64,000 nucleotides of DNA from CADEDV01 sp964437415 (GTDB lineage Bacteria; Bacteroidota; Bacteroidia; Chitinophagales; Chitinophagaceae), in assembly GCA_964437415.1 (NCBI GenBank), contig CAYTGN010000019.1:14435-78434 (forward strand), written 5' to 3'. Made by a program: the position numbers and the translations under genes. The first letter of the stretch is position 1, and every line of letters begins with the position of its first letter. Shown one piece after another: positions 18,800 to 28,193 of this stretch. Below the pieces are notes generated by a model that did not search any database, had not been told where the DNA came from, and saw nothing but the letters and a program-made list of their open reading frames with translations.

Positions 18800-20818
18800 T
18801 TATTTCTTCTTTTTGAAAACGATCTGTTCGTTTTGTTTTTTCACAACGAAATTGAAAAACTCTCTCAGTATCTCGTATTCTTCAGGATCAAACCAGGCCC
18901 TCTTCACCCGGATGCGGGAACGCAGAGAAACAGTGCCGGCTGATTCAGAAATACGGTATTCAAACACAGCATCTTCCTCTTCGTTGAATTTCACTATGGC
19001 CTGTTTGGGAAGCTCATCCAGCACATAGCCTGACGGCACTTCCATTTGCAGTGTATAAAACTCATCTATGGTATATGGCATTTCTACAGGGTAAAAACGT
19101 TCAGCAGACTTAAACGGGTTTTCTTTATATCCCATTCCAAACATGGGATTGACATATAAAATATCTTCTTCCGGCTGAGCAACATCAAATTCAAAGAAAA
19201 CACCAACGGGTTCTTCAAATTTTTCCAGCGAATCCACCCTTTCCTTTGCGGTGCTGATCTCTAAGCCAAAACCTTTAACTATTTCTTTGGCTAATTGCCC
19301 TGTGTTGCTTTCTTTGAGATTGTTACGGATACGGTACGATTCATAGTAGCCGGGCACCTGTTGCAGGCTGCCAATCCATTTTCCTTCCTCACTGTTGATC
19401 ATGAAAATAGTTGTCATTTTCGACTCCTTCACTGATTCTGGTGTGAGATCAACTGACGTGGCAGCTTCATTGATGATCCTGGCATGACCGTTGTAACAGT
19501 CTGTTCCCAATTTGCCAAAACCTAAACGGGGTCTGCTTGCATCCAGGTAATATTCCTTACCATCTGTCTCTATGCGGCAAACAACATAGTTCATGCGGTC
19601 TATCAACGGGTAAATGGCATGTGAATAGCCATGTGACCGGGTACTTAATAATACCGGGTCTGCGTTGATTCCAGCCTTGCGGAGCATTGCTATGAGCAAA
19701 ATATTGATCTCGGCCACATTCCCGTTCTTGTCTTTGAGAATATTCCTCAAAGATTTTTGTAAATATCTTGCGGATGTGCTGGTGCAGGTGAAATGATCCC
19801 TCACCCAATAATAAATATTCCGGGCCTTGTCTGTAAAGGTTGAGGCGTTGCCTACAGCATCTTGTGTTGCATCGCCGAGCCAGCCATTGTCCTTGGTGAG
19901 TTGCAGACCAAAATCTTCATCATTCATCAGGTCTTTGGTCACACTGGCCCATGTGCCCATGATGGGGCGATAAGGGAAGGGATCACGGATTGCCTGCAAC
20001 TGGAATTCAATTTTTGAAATATGATTGCGAAGAGTAGATGTGAAATTTTCAAGTTTCAAAGCCGGTACATCTTTCATGGCCCAGCGGTAGTCTGTAACAT
20101 TGGCAGAAAAATTTGCTCTATCCGTTCCACCGGCACCTCTTGTTTCCGCCATGGTAAAATTGCTCCGACGATTTTTTTGCTCCTTTACAGCATAAGCATG
20201 ATAGCCCTGCGTAAGAGTTACATAATTATAAAATTCCGGCATGGCCACATTGTATTCACTCCAAAGGCGTGGGTATTGCCCCTGGAACTCCCACGGTTGC
20301 AGGTTAAACACAAAATCTGACATGATCTTATATTCATATTCAATGATGCTGTCTTCTTTAATATTCGGAAAAGTGAATTTTCTTATAGTCAGGTTTTTGT
20401 TGATCTTATCCTTAAAAACAGCAGATTTTACATCCAGTTTGGTTTCTACGACCTTACCATTTTCAAGATTATAAGTAACCGCTTTCAGGTTATTGAGTTG
20501 TTCTTCTGCATTACCTGCGGAACTGGTATAAAGATTTATTTCTACATCCCCTATATCATACCCGCTTTTCTTTAATATATGTGCCCGGCGATAGTTTTTA
20601 AACTCCAAGGAAAAACTTCCTTTGTTATTGCCGACGATTTCGGTGGAGCCGATATCAGCAATAACCACCGCTGCAGCGCTGGTGTCTAAGTCATACACTG
20701 TGGTTTTGAAATCTTCCGCTTTGACGCTGCCGAATTTGATCTTGGGCCGGTCCTGTGCCCCGGCAAAATAAACGGCTGTCAATAATAAGGAAAGAACGTG
20801 AATGAGTGACTTTTTCAT
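18800..20818 (-). CDS. DUF3857/transglutaminase-like protein, catalytic residues replaced
   Basis: 672 aa, exactly as long as the paralogue at 14806-16824, with the same layout (signal peptide, DUF3857, transglutaminase-like fold). The catalytic segment reads KNGNVAEINILL. Val368 replaces Cys and Tyr411 replaces His, while Asp426 remains. The identical numbering and substitutions show that the duplication followed the loss of the active site. It is the first gene of the operon, followed after 3 bp by the catalytic family member. Confidence 0.8.
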   Translation of the reverse strand: MKKSLIHVLSLLLTAVYFAGAQDRPKIKFGSVKAEDFKTTVYDLDTSAAAVVIADIGSTEIVGNNKGSFSLEFKNYRRAHILKKSGYDIGDVEINLYTSSAGNAEEQLNNLKAVTYNLENGKVVETKLDVKSAVFKDKINKNLTIRKFTFPNIKEDSIIEYEYKIMSDFVFNLQPWEFQGQYPRLWSEYNVAMPEFYNYVTLTQGYHAYAVKEQKNRRSNFTMAETRGAGGTDRANFSANVTDYRWAMKDVPALKLENFTSTLRNHISKIEFQLQAIRDPFPYRPIMGTWASVTKDLMNDEDFGLQLTKDNGWLGDATQDAVGNASTFTDKARNIYYWVRDHFTCTSTSARYLQKSLRNILKDKNGNVAEINILLIAMLRKAGINADPVLLSTRSHGYSHAIYPLIDRMNYVVCRIETDGKEYYLDASRPRLGFGKLGTDCYNGHARIINEAATSVDLTPESVKESKMTTIFMINSEEGKWIGSLQQVPGYYESYRIRNNLKESNTGQLAKEIVKGFGLEISTAKERVDSLEKFEEPVGVFFEFDVAQPEEDILYVNPMFGMGYKENPFKSAERFYPVEMPYTIDEFYTLQMEVPSGYVLDELPKQAIVKFNEEEDAVFEYRISESAGTVSLRSRIRVKRAWFDPEEYEILREFFNFVVKKQNEQIVFKKKK

Positions 20819-20941
20819 CGAAGAAGTGAATTGGTGATAAATTACATAGAAAAAGTATTCTCAATTTTACATAAAAAAGCTGAATTTGCCTATTGCAGCA
20901 GTTCCTGATAAGGGTAACCTATTATTTATCAAACATTCATC

Positions 20942-21874
20942 TTGTCAAATTTATTTTCGCATACTGCCCTGATAAAAAAAACCGCTGCATCTCTCGGATT
21001 TGATCATTGCGGAATTGCCAAAGCTGTGAAGCTGGATGAGGATGCAAGACGGTTAGAAAAATGGTTGAGGAACCAATTGCATGGCAAGATGCAATACATG
21101 GAAAATTATTTTGATTTACGAATAGACCCTTCCAAATTAGTGCCCGGCGCCAGGTCGGTCATCACATTATTAAAAAATTATTACCCTTCGCAGCAACAGG
21201 AACCAGGCATTCCAAAAATTTCGAAATATGCGTATGGCATGGATTATCATGAAGTGATCCGCGGGCAGCTAAAAGAACTGCTGGCTCATATCAAATCAGA
21301 GATAGGTGATGTGCAGGGAAGAGGATTTGTGGACAGCGCCCCGGTGCTGGAACGAAGCTGGGCCCAAAGAAGCGGCCTGGGATGGGTGGGCAAAAACGGC
21401 AACCTGATCACTAAGCAAAGTGGTTCCTTTTATTTTATTGCCACCCTGATCACCGATCTTGAACTGGAATATGATGATCCGTTTGCAAAAGATTATTGCG
21501 GCACCTGCACCCGCTGCATAGATGAGTGCCCCACTGAAGCTATTCTTCCGGGTAAAGTGATTGACGGCAGCAAGTGTATTTCCTATTTCACCATTGAACT
21601 GAAGGAAATGCTGATTCCGGAAAACATGAAAGGCAAATTTGATAACTGGATGTTTGGCTGCGATACCTGCCAGGATGTTTGCCCCTGGAACCGTTTCAGC
21701 AAACCACACCAGGAAAAACAGTTTACTCCTATACCTGAAATACTAAACCTTTCCACGGAAGAATGGCAAGGCATGACGGAAGAAAGTTTTAAATCAATAT
21801 TCAAAGACTCACCGCTGAAAAGGGCAAAGTTTGCCGGCATTCAGCGCAACCTCCGGTTTATTTCCGGTGATTAA
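20942..21874 (+). CDS. queG: Epoxyqueuosine reductase QueG
   Basis: 310 aa. Reduces epoxyqueuosine to queuosine in tRNA, using cobalamin and two 4Fe-4S clusters. The cluster motifs are visible: CGTCTRCIDECP and, later, GCDTCQDVCPWN. LVPGARSVITLLKNYYP and HYGK-type N-terminal motifs fit the family. No ATG lies near the N-terminus, so the TTG at 20942 is the likely start (LSNLFSHTALIKKTAASLGFD). The 3' end overlaps the convergent gene at 21858 by 17 bp. Length is at the short end of the family. Confidence 0.93.
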   Translation: MSNLFSHTALIKKTAASLGFDHCGIAKAVKLDEDARRLEKWLRNQLHGKMQYMENYFDLRIDPSKLVPGARSVITLLKNYYPSQQQEPGIPKISKYAYGMDYHEVIRGQLKELLAHIKSEIGDVQGRGFVDSAPVLERSWAQRSGLGWVGKNGNLITKQSGSFYFIATLITDLELEYDDPFAKDYCGTCTRCIDECPTEAILPGKVIDGSKCISYFTIELKEMLIPENMKGKFDNWMFGCDTCQDVCPWNRFSKPHQEKQFTPIPEILNLSTEEWQGMTEESFKSIFKDSPLKRAKFAGIQRNLRFISGD

Positions 21875-22445
21875 ATGAAACAGCTGTTCGCAGGGTGAGG
21901 AGGTGAAACCGGTGATGCCGGTTGATAATATCATCAGGTGTTGGCCAGGCGCTGCTCCACCACATGGTTCTTGTGATGTGCTGCTTCATAGTTCTGAAAC
22001 TATAGCCGGCCGAAAGCCGGAAAGCAAACCGGTTCTGAGAAGGGAACTGGTATCCGATACCGGTTTCAGAATAAAACCCGGTAAATAGTTTGTGCCGTTC
22101 ATTAAAAAACCTTTCTCCAATAGGTTCGTTTCTTTTCCAGGGCAATGCAATACCTGCATCTGCATAAGCAAACAAAGAAGTTTTGAAAAGATTATTTCGC
22201 CTTGCTGTAGCAAAAACCGGCACTGTGCTGAAACGATATTCATCAAAACCTGTCCCGATACCGGCGAACCATTTGTTTATGCTCAGCCCGCTGCTTACTT
22301 GTCCCTGCCAGGATGGTTCTGCCTGGCCTGCTAAAAAGGCTGCACCTGCTGAAGTTTGAAAATAGGGTTTAGCGTCGTTTCTCTTTTGCTGTGAAAAAAC
22401 AATCACAGGGAATGCCAATAAAACAATTACGATCCATTTATACAT
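21858..22445 (-). CDS. Secreted barrel-like protein of unknown function
   Basis: 195 aa from the ATG at 22445 (MYKWIVIVLLAFPVIVFSQQ), a clear signal peptide. An upstream start at 22514 would add 23 non-leader residues. The body has repeated amphipathic strands (FAGIGTGFDEYRF, TGFYSETGIGYQF, FAFRLSAGYSF) like an outer-membrane barrel or porin-like protein. Only 10 bp separate it from the upstream LVIVD lipoprotein gene, so the two probably form an operon. Confidence 0.65.
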   Translation of the reverse strand: MYKWIVIVLLAFPVIVFSQQKRNDAKPYFQTSAGAAFLAGQAEPSWQGQVSSGLSINKWFAGIGTGFDEYRFSTVPVFATARRNNLFKTSLFAYADAGIALPWKRNEPIGERFFNERHKLFTGFYSETGIGYQFPSQNRFAFRLSAGYSFRTMKQHITRTMWWSSAWPTPDDIINRHHRFHLLTLRTAVSFNHRK

Positions 22446-22455
22446 AGTGCAAGGT

Positions 22456-23721
22456 TTAATGGTTAACGCTGATTTTGCTGATTTGCCTGATGTTATTGAT
22501 GTTGGAGTAATCATACTGGTAGAGGCCGTCGTTAGCTACCACCAGTGCAATGTTGTTATAAGCGATCACATCAAATGTCTCTATGCCTTTTATGTGTTTC
22601 AGCAGTTGCAGGTTGCTCACATTGGAAGCATCATACACTTTCAGTCCATCATCACAGATAAAAAGATAGTTGCCGTCCTTGGATAAACCATGCGGATTTT
22701 TCATGCTATAAATCTTTAACAGGCGGGGGTTACTGAGATTGGTAAGTTCCAACACATCCAGTTCATTGGTAAAACCCTGGCAGGGTGTGCCGGAGCGAAG
22801 TGTTACATACGCATAGTTATTATCAGCGATCACCGGATCACAGGTGCGTACATGAACGAACTCTCCTGTTTTCACCGGTGCATCCGGGTTAGCCACATCA
22901 TAGATATACATCCCAGACATCGAACCGATGAATAATTTATCCCGGAACGGATAGATAGTTTCAATATCCCAGCCTAAGGAAACCGTGGCTGTATTCACCG
23001 GGTCAACCGGGTTGCTGATATTAAACACATCAAGGTCATTATAGCCCACTGTGTAAAGCCGGTTGTTCATGATGGCAAACCTTGCCATGGAACCACCCTG
23101 CCCGAAAGGTGACGCTGAACCGCCACCGCCTGCCGCACTTGCGTCGCTGGCCAGGAAAAACTCAGAACGAATGCCCCACCATCCGCCTGTTTCACAATTT
23201 TCAGTCACAGTAGTGTCTTTTCTTACCCAATCCGTCACGATCATATTATTGCTGTTGGGACCAGCAAAGCCGCCACCCCAATAGCGATAAGGGAACACAG
23301 CATCGGTTATTTTTTTCACCTGCACCTGTAAAGGGTTGGTTATATCCAGGGTAATAAGATCTGAGTAAAGGTCAGCATACAGCGTATTTCCTTTTACGGC
23401 TATATCCAGGTTGCCGGGAATATCAATAAAAGCCACATTGCGGGGCGAAGAAGGATTGCTGTTGTCTATAATATGAATCCCCCTGTCCACATCATTCAGG
23501 AAAATATACTGGCCAAGTATATATAGTTTACCGGGACGCTGCACTTCTTTAGCAGGATTGCTTTTAATATTGGCCCTGACCTCATCTTTGGTTTTATAGA
23601 TGGGTTCATACCAGGTGTATGTTCTTGTTTGGCTACACTTGTCTTTTATACATGCTGAAAAGAAAATGGGCAAAGATGCCAGCAGCAAGACAGTGATCCG
23701 GAAGCTAAGGCTGAGTTTCAT
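22456..23721 (-). CDS. Lipoprotein with LVIVD repeats
   Basis: 421 aa from the ATG at 23721 (MKLSLSFRITVLLLASLPIFFSAC). The lipobox Cys comes right after FFSA, so the protein is anchored at the cell surface or in the periplasm. The body consists of repeated units of the LVIVD type (for example LYILGQYIFLNDVDRGIHII and MYIYDVANPDAP), which form a beta-propeller. Such proteins are common in Bacteroidota. The binding partner is unknown. It is probably cotranscribed with the following barrel-like protein. Confidence 0.8.
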   Translation of the reverse strand: MKLSLSFRITVLLLASLPIFFSACIKDKCSQTRTYTWYEPIYKTKDEVRANIKSNPAKEVQRPGKLYILGQYIFLNDVDRGIHIIDNSNPSSPRNVAFIDIPGNLDIAVKGNTLYADLYSDLITLDITNPLQVQVKKITDAVFPYRYWGGGFAGPNSNNMIVTDWVRKDTTVTENCETGGWWGIRSEFFLASDASAAGGGGSASPFGQGGSMARFAIMNNRLYTVGYNDLDVFNISNPVDPVNTATVSLGWDIETIYPFRDKLFIGSMSGMYIYDVANPDAPVKTGEFVHVRTCDPVIADNNYAYVTLRSGTPCQGFTNELDVLELTNLSNPRLLKIYSMKNPHGLSKDGNYLFICDDGLKVYDASNVSNLQLLKHIKGIETFDVIAYNNIALVVANDGLYQYDYSNINNIRQISKISVNH

Positions 23722-23769
23722 AACAGTCAGTTTGGAAAAGCTGACAATCACTTTTAACCGGCCGTTGCA

Positions 23770-25245
23770 TCAATTTTTGGAGGGAAACAAATATTTCAAC
23801 CCAGCACCATATTGAATGTAGTGACTATTGAAGCCATCGTTCTTTTTTATCACCGGTGTCAACCCATAGGAAACAGAAGGATGAAAACTGAGAGCCATTT
23901 TCTTCCGCTGCAACAGGGGAACAGAAAATCCGCTGCTGATAAAAAGCTGCGTCTTGAGGAAAGGTTCAAAGTCACTGTAATAAGCAAGACGGCCCCGGTC
24001 ATAATGAAGTGCGTTGGTAGCGACAAGCCTGGTGAGCCTGATCCCGTTTTCCCAGCCCAGCCTGAATTTTTTATTGTTGATGATGGCCCAGTCCAAACCG
24101 GCATAGAGACCGGCGAAATGATAGCGGTTATGATAAGTGCGGGAAGGCATGCCTGTAATCTCGGGGCGGTAGTAGTTGCTGACAAAAGCGCCGTCGCTGA
24201 TGTTATTAAAGACCTGCAGGTTGCTGTCCACCCGGCTGCCCGTGTTGATGCTGGTGCTAAGCTGGTTATATTGAATACCTAAACGAAGGTGTGTCCTGGG
24301 TGAAATTTTTCGATGTGCAAACGCTTCCACAGTCCATGAAAATCCGCTGCGGGGTTCTTTCAGAATAACAGGAACAGCCGGACTGCCACCGCCTCCCACC
24401 TGCCCTGATGGCGAAGCATCAAAAGTGGCGGCCCTGTTGCTGATCAATCCGCCCCACAATGTATTGGAGCCACCGCCGGAAATACCAACCCCCAATTGCC
24501 ATTTACTCTTTGACTTTTTAACAGGGTTAGCCGGGCTTTCCGGAACAATTTCTTCTTTTGCTTCTTCTTTCACTGTTTTTGTAGCGCTGTCCGCAGCAGC
24601 AGGTTCTTGCTTTGCCGCAATGACCTCTTTTTGTTCCTCTTCAGCCCTTGCAACAGTTGCTGCATTGTTTTGAACGGGTGGTTCCGTGTTTTGCAAATCA
24701 TTATTTGTAGCAGCATCAGTTATGGCAGCAGCTTTTTCTGCATCCGGCAATGATTTTTCCCTTGCAGGCAGTTGTTGTTTAACAGTTGCTTTCTTCGGAA
24801 CGGGTAATACAGCAGGCTCTAACGGAGCGGCAATCTTTGTTTTTGCTGCAATACTTTTTTCTTTTACTGCTGTTGCAGGTTCAACTGAAACAGGTATAGT
24901 TACTGTTCCTGGTCTTTCAACCGGTGTCTTCTCATCTTTTTCTATTTTATTGTCATCATCGTTTTTATTTTCAGCAGTCGTAAAGGGAACAGGTTCATCT
25001 TTTTCGTTGCTAACAGGACCAGTAGATTGAATGATATGCGGGGAATCATTTTTTGATTGTGTATAATAAAAAGCAGCAGCACCTCCCAGCAACAAACCCG
25101 GCAACAGCCACCAGAAAATGATGCGCCTGCGCCGCTTTTCCTTCCGGATGCGCTTCTCCACTTCCGTCCACACTTCCGCAGAAGGAGTAAACTTCAGGTC
25201 CTCCATTTTCTGTTGCACCTGTTTCTCAAATTCATTGACCGGCAT
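23770..25245 (-). CDS. Membrane protein partner of an ECF sigma factor, with C-terminal barrel-like domain
   Basis: 491 aa. Residues 1-35 are a short cytoplasmic helix (FEKQVQQKMEDLKFTPSAEVW), followed by a basic patch (RKEKRRRR) and one transmembrane helix (about 42-60). Next comes a long Pro/Ala/Glu/Lys-rich linker to about 250. The last 240 residues are strand-rich like an outer-membrane barrel of the PorT type. The gene overlaps the upstream sigma factor gene by 14 bp, so the two are translationally coupled. An anti-sigma or sensor role is inferred from this arrangement. No zinc-finger anti-sigma motif is seen. Confidence 0.72.
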   Translation of the reverse strand: MPVNEFEKQVQQKMEDLKFTPSAEVWTEVEKRIRKEKRRRRIIFWWLLPGLLLGGAAAFYYTQSKNDSPHIIQSTGPVSNEKDEPVPFTTAENKNDDDNKIEKDEKTPVERPGTVTIPVSVEPATAVKEKSIAAKTKIAAPLEPAVLPVPKKATVKQQLPAREKSLPDAEKAAAITDAATNNDLQNTEPPVQNNAATVARAEEEQKEVIAAKQEPAAADSATKTVKEEAKEEIVPESPANPVKKSKSKWQLGVGISGGGSNTLWGGLISNRAATFDASPSGQVGGGGSPAVPVILKEPRSGFSWTVEAFAHRKISPRTHLRLGIQYNQLSTSINTGSRVDSNLQVFNNISDGAFVSNYYRPEITGMPSRTYHNRYHFAGLYAGLDWAIINNKKFRLGWENGIRLTRLVATNALHYDRGRLAYYSDFEPFLKTQLFISSGFSVPLLQRKKMALSFHPSVSYGLTPVIKKNDGFNSHYIQYGAGLKYLFPSKN

Positions 25246-25792
25246 AGCTCTTGTTTTTTTGGTCCTTTGAAATTTCGGCCAGCCATGTGATCAGCAATGC
25301 CCTGGCCCTGGCATATTGTGAACGGGATGTTCCATCGCTGATTCCCAGCATTTCACCTATTTCAACATGGGTGTAACCCTCTACTGCATGAAGATTGAAA
25401 ATAGCCTGGTAACCGGGTGGCAACTGGCGGATCACATCGGCCAGTTCTTTGGCCTGCAGGCTCACAACAGGATTATCATCCGCCACCGGGTGCAGAGTTT
25501 GTTCAGTAAAAACCATCTCACTCCGGTATTTACGGTTCCTTTTCAGGAAATTCAGGGCGGTGTTCACCATCACCCGCCTGATCCAGGCTCCCAGGTCGCC
25601 TTCGCCTTTATATTGGCTGAGATATTGAAACACCCTCACAAAACCTTCCTGCAACACATCTTCGGCGTCATTCATGGATTTGGTATAACGATAGCACACC
25701 CCGAGCATTGTTTGGGCAAACTGCTCATACAACTGTCGCTGCGCTGCGGGTTTTCCCTTCAGGCAATCCCTCACCAATAGTCGCTCATCCAT
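25232..25792 (-). CDS. ECF-type RNA polymerase sigma factor
   Basis: 186 aa. Region 2 includes YRYTKSMNDAEDVLQEGFVRVF (-10 recognition) and region 4 includes EGYTHVEIGEMLGISDGTS (helix-turn-helix for -35). Start ATG at 25792. It is coupled to the membrane partner at 23770-25245. A paralogous pair lies at 47138-48582, with the same region 4 wording (VEGYTH.EI..M.GIS.GTS.SQ), suggesting descent from one duplicated module. Confidence 0.93.
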   Translation of the reverse strand: MDERLLVRDCLKGKPAAQRQLYEQFAQTMLGVCYRYTKSMNDAEDVLQEGFVRVFQYLSQYKGEGDLGAWIRRVMVNTALNFLKRNRKYRSEMVFTEQTLHPVADDNPVVSLQAKELADVIRQLPPGYQAIFNLHAVEGYTHVEIGEMLGISDGTSRSQYARARALLITWLAEISKDQKNKSYAGQ

Positions 25793-25836
25793 ATTATCCG
25801 GCTGGCTGACAACAGGGGCAGCCCTTTCGTTGCACC

Positions 25837-27186
25837 GTGCTGCCTCAAAAATGTTTTCCCGTTTACGGCCCTGTCAATAGTTTTGAACCTCAAATTTATC
25901 AATTGGCAACAGACCCTTTAAAAACATTGGTTGAACGGGATGCAGCTGTGATCTGGCACCCTTATACTCAACATAAAACCATGACGGCGCCTTTACCGGT
26001 GGCAAGAGCAGAAGGCGTTTATCTCATAGATGAAAACGGCAATAAATACATTGATGCCATCAGCAGTTGGTGGACCAATATTCACGGCCACAGTCACCCC
26101 TTTATTGCTGAAAGGATCTATGAACAGGCAAAAAAATTAGAGCATGTGCTTTTTGCAGGCTGCACACATGAACCGGCTGTGCAGTTAGCCGAACAATTGC
26201 TGCCCCTGCTGCCCGGCGATTTCTCTAAAGTATTTTATTCCGATAACGGCTCCACGGCGGTGGAAGTGGCGCTGAAAATGGCGATACAGTATCAAAGCAA
26301 TAAGGCAGAAGGGAAAAGAAATAAGGTTCTTGCATTGAGGAATTCTTATCACGGTGACACATTTGGGGCGATGAGTGTGAGTGAAAGAGGTGTTTTCACC
26401 CTGGCTTTTGAAAATTACCTGTTTGAAGTGATTTTTATTGAACCTGGTGGTGAATGGTCGGCTGAAATAAGTGAGTGGAGCGATGTTGCCTGTTTTATTT
26501 ATGAGCCTTTGTTGCAAGGCGCCGGTGGTATGAATATGTATGATGCAGAATGGCTGAATGAATTGCTTTGCACCCTGAAACAAAACGAAGTCATCTGCAT
26601 TGCCGATGAAGTGATGACTGGCTTTGGCAGAACCGGCAACCTGTTTGCATCAGAACAGATGCATCATAAACCTGATATTATTTGTTTGTCAAAAGGGCTG
26701 ACTGGTGGAAGTTTGCCGCTTGCCATCACGGCCTGCAATCAAAAGATATTCGATGCCTTTTTAAGTGATGATTTATACAAAACTTTTTTTCACGGTCACT
26801 CCTACACCGCCAACCCGCTAGCCTGCGCCGCTGCTTTAGCCAGTCTTGAATTGTTGCAAAAAGATGAATGCCTGGCCAATATAGAATACATCAGCGAGCA
26901 GAATGATCATTTTGTTGATGAGCTCCAATCAAAAATCAAAAAACAAAAAACTAAAATCAAAAGCCCCCGTTCTCTTGGAACCGTACTGGCATTTGAATTT
27001 CATTCAGATAAAAAAGAGTACCTGAGCAAAGTGAAGGAAGATACTATGCAATTAGCGTTGCAACAGGGTGTATTGCTCCGGCCTTTGGGCAACACTGTTT
27101 ATATCATGCCCCCCTATTGCATCAGCCCGGTGCAATTGCAAAAAGTGTATACAGTGCTGGATCAGGTGATAGCTTCCAATCATTAA
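25837..27186 (+). CDS. bioA: Adenosylmethionine-8-amino-7-oxononanoate aminotransferase
   Basis: PLP-dependent class III aminotransferase of biotin synthesis. The family signature is strong: WHPYTQHK, ISSWWTNIHGHSHP, FYSDNGSTAVEVALKM, and IICLSKGLTGG with the PLP lysine. The GTG at 25837 gives 449 aa, some 25 longer than typical. An in-frame TTG near 25909 (LATDPLKTLVERD) would fit the family N-terminus better, so the start is uncertain. No other bio genes lie nearby. It is divergent from the sigma factor gene and convergent with the MBL gene 10 bp away. Confidence 0.95.
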   Translation: MLPQKCFPVYGPVNSFEPQIYQLATDPLKTLVERDAAVIWHPYTQHKTMTAPLPVARAEGVYLIDENGNKYIDAISSWWTNIHGHSHPFIAERIYEQAKKLEHVLFAGCTHEPAVQLAEQLLPLLPGDFSKVFYSDNGSTAVEVALKMAIQYQSNKAEGKRNKVLALRNSYHGDTFGAMSVSERGVFTLAFENYLFEVIFIEPGGEWSAEISEWSDVACFIYEPLLQGAGGMNMYDAEWLNELLCTLKQNEVICIADEVMTGFGRTGNLFASEQMHHKPDIICLSKGLTGGSLPLAITACNQKIFDAFLSDDLYKTFFHGHSYTANPLACAAALASLELLQKDECLANIEYISEQNDHFVDELQSKIKKQKTKIKSPRSLGTVLAFEFHSDKKEYLSKVKEDTMQLALQQGVLLRPLGNTVYIMPPYCISPVQLQKVYTVLDQVIASNH

Positions 27187-27196
27187 AATATTGTGA

Positions 27197-28027
27197 TCAG
27201 AAAAGAGATAGCTGGTTTTTTGCTGCTTTTTGTTTGCTGTTACGGGAAATGGCAACAGCATTTGCCTCTACACAAAACACCTGTGAAGCCTCATAGCGGC
27301 TGGCAACAACAATTTCTGTTTTCCCGGTATGGGGCTTAAATAAATCAGCAACCAATCCGGGTTTGTTGTTGTTTTTAGACAAATGAGAAAGAATGAGCAG
27401 TTGCAATTGCGGCGAACGATAATTTATAAACAACTCCAGCGCCTGCGCATTGGATAAATGCCCTTCATCACTGCTGATGCGCTTTTTCAGGTGCCAGGGA
27501 TAGCTGCCCTTCATCAGCATATCCTCGCAATAATTGGATTCGAGAAAAGCGGCATGACAAGTGCTGAAATGCTTGATCACTCTTTTGCAGGCATGGCCAA
27601 TGTCGGTGATCACACCCACATTCACAGCATTTCCAGAAACCAAAAAACTGTACGGATCATTTGCATCGTGGCTTTTGCTAAAAGGCAAAACAGATAGCTG
27701 GCCGACTGTAACCGGCTTTTCATGTTTGAAAGAACGGAGCTGATCTGCAGCAACCGGGATATTTGCTCCTTTCAATGTTTTTTCAGTGATGAAAACCGGC
27801 AGCTTATATTTTTTTGAAATGCCCGGCACGCCGGTAATGTGGTCGCTATGCTCATGCGAAACAAAAATGGCCTTCACTTTCTCCATCGAAAGGCCAAGCT
27901 CTTTCATTCTCCTCTCCGTTTCCCGGCAGCTCAGGCCCGCATCTATCAACACAGCTTCATAGCGGTTGCCGACATAATAGCAGTTGGCATTGCTGCCGGA
28001 ATTAAGGGAAGAAATATACAGAGACAT
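27197..28027 (-). CDS. MBL-fold metallo-hydrolase (YycJ/WalJ-like)
   Basis: 276 aa from the ATG at 28027 (MSLYISSLNSGSNANCYYV). The upstream in-frame start adds 18 unrelated residues. The metallo-beta-lactamase motif VSHEHSDHITG is present, and the N-terminal SLNSGSNAN pattern is characteristic of the YycJ branch, thought to be a nuclease-like hydrolase. It is cytoplasmic, without a signal peptide. It is convergent with bioA. Confidence 0.88.
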   Translation of the reverse strand: MSLYISSLNSGSNANCYYVGNRYEAVLIDAGLSCRETERRMKELGLSMEKVKAIFVSHEHSDHITGVPGISKKYKLPVFITEKTLKGANIPVAADQLRSFKHEKPVTVGQLSVLPFSKSHDANDPYSFLVSGNAVNVGVITDIGHACKRVIKHFSTCHAAFLESNYCEDMLMKGSYPWHLKKRISSDEGHLSNAQALELFINYRSPQLQLLILSHLSKNNNKPGLVADLFKPHTGKTEIVVASRYEASQVFCVEANAVAISRNSKQKAAKNQLSLF

Positions 28028-28193
28028 GCAGCGCAAAAATAGCGGCTTGGTTTGATTTCCTGATTTAATACCGGTTAGCACCGGTTTTGCCTCCTTTTAA
28101 AACTTCGTGAAAGCCACTAATAATTTTGGAACACATTATATAATGCCTATATTTATTGACAGTACCCGACCGGAATACTCAAAACCAACGCAC

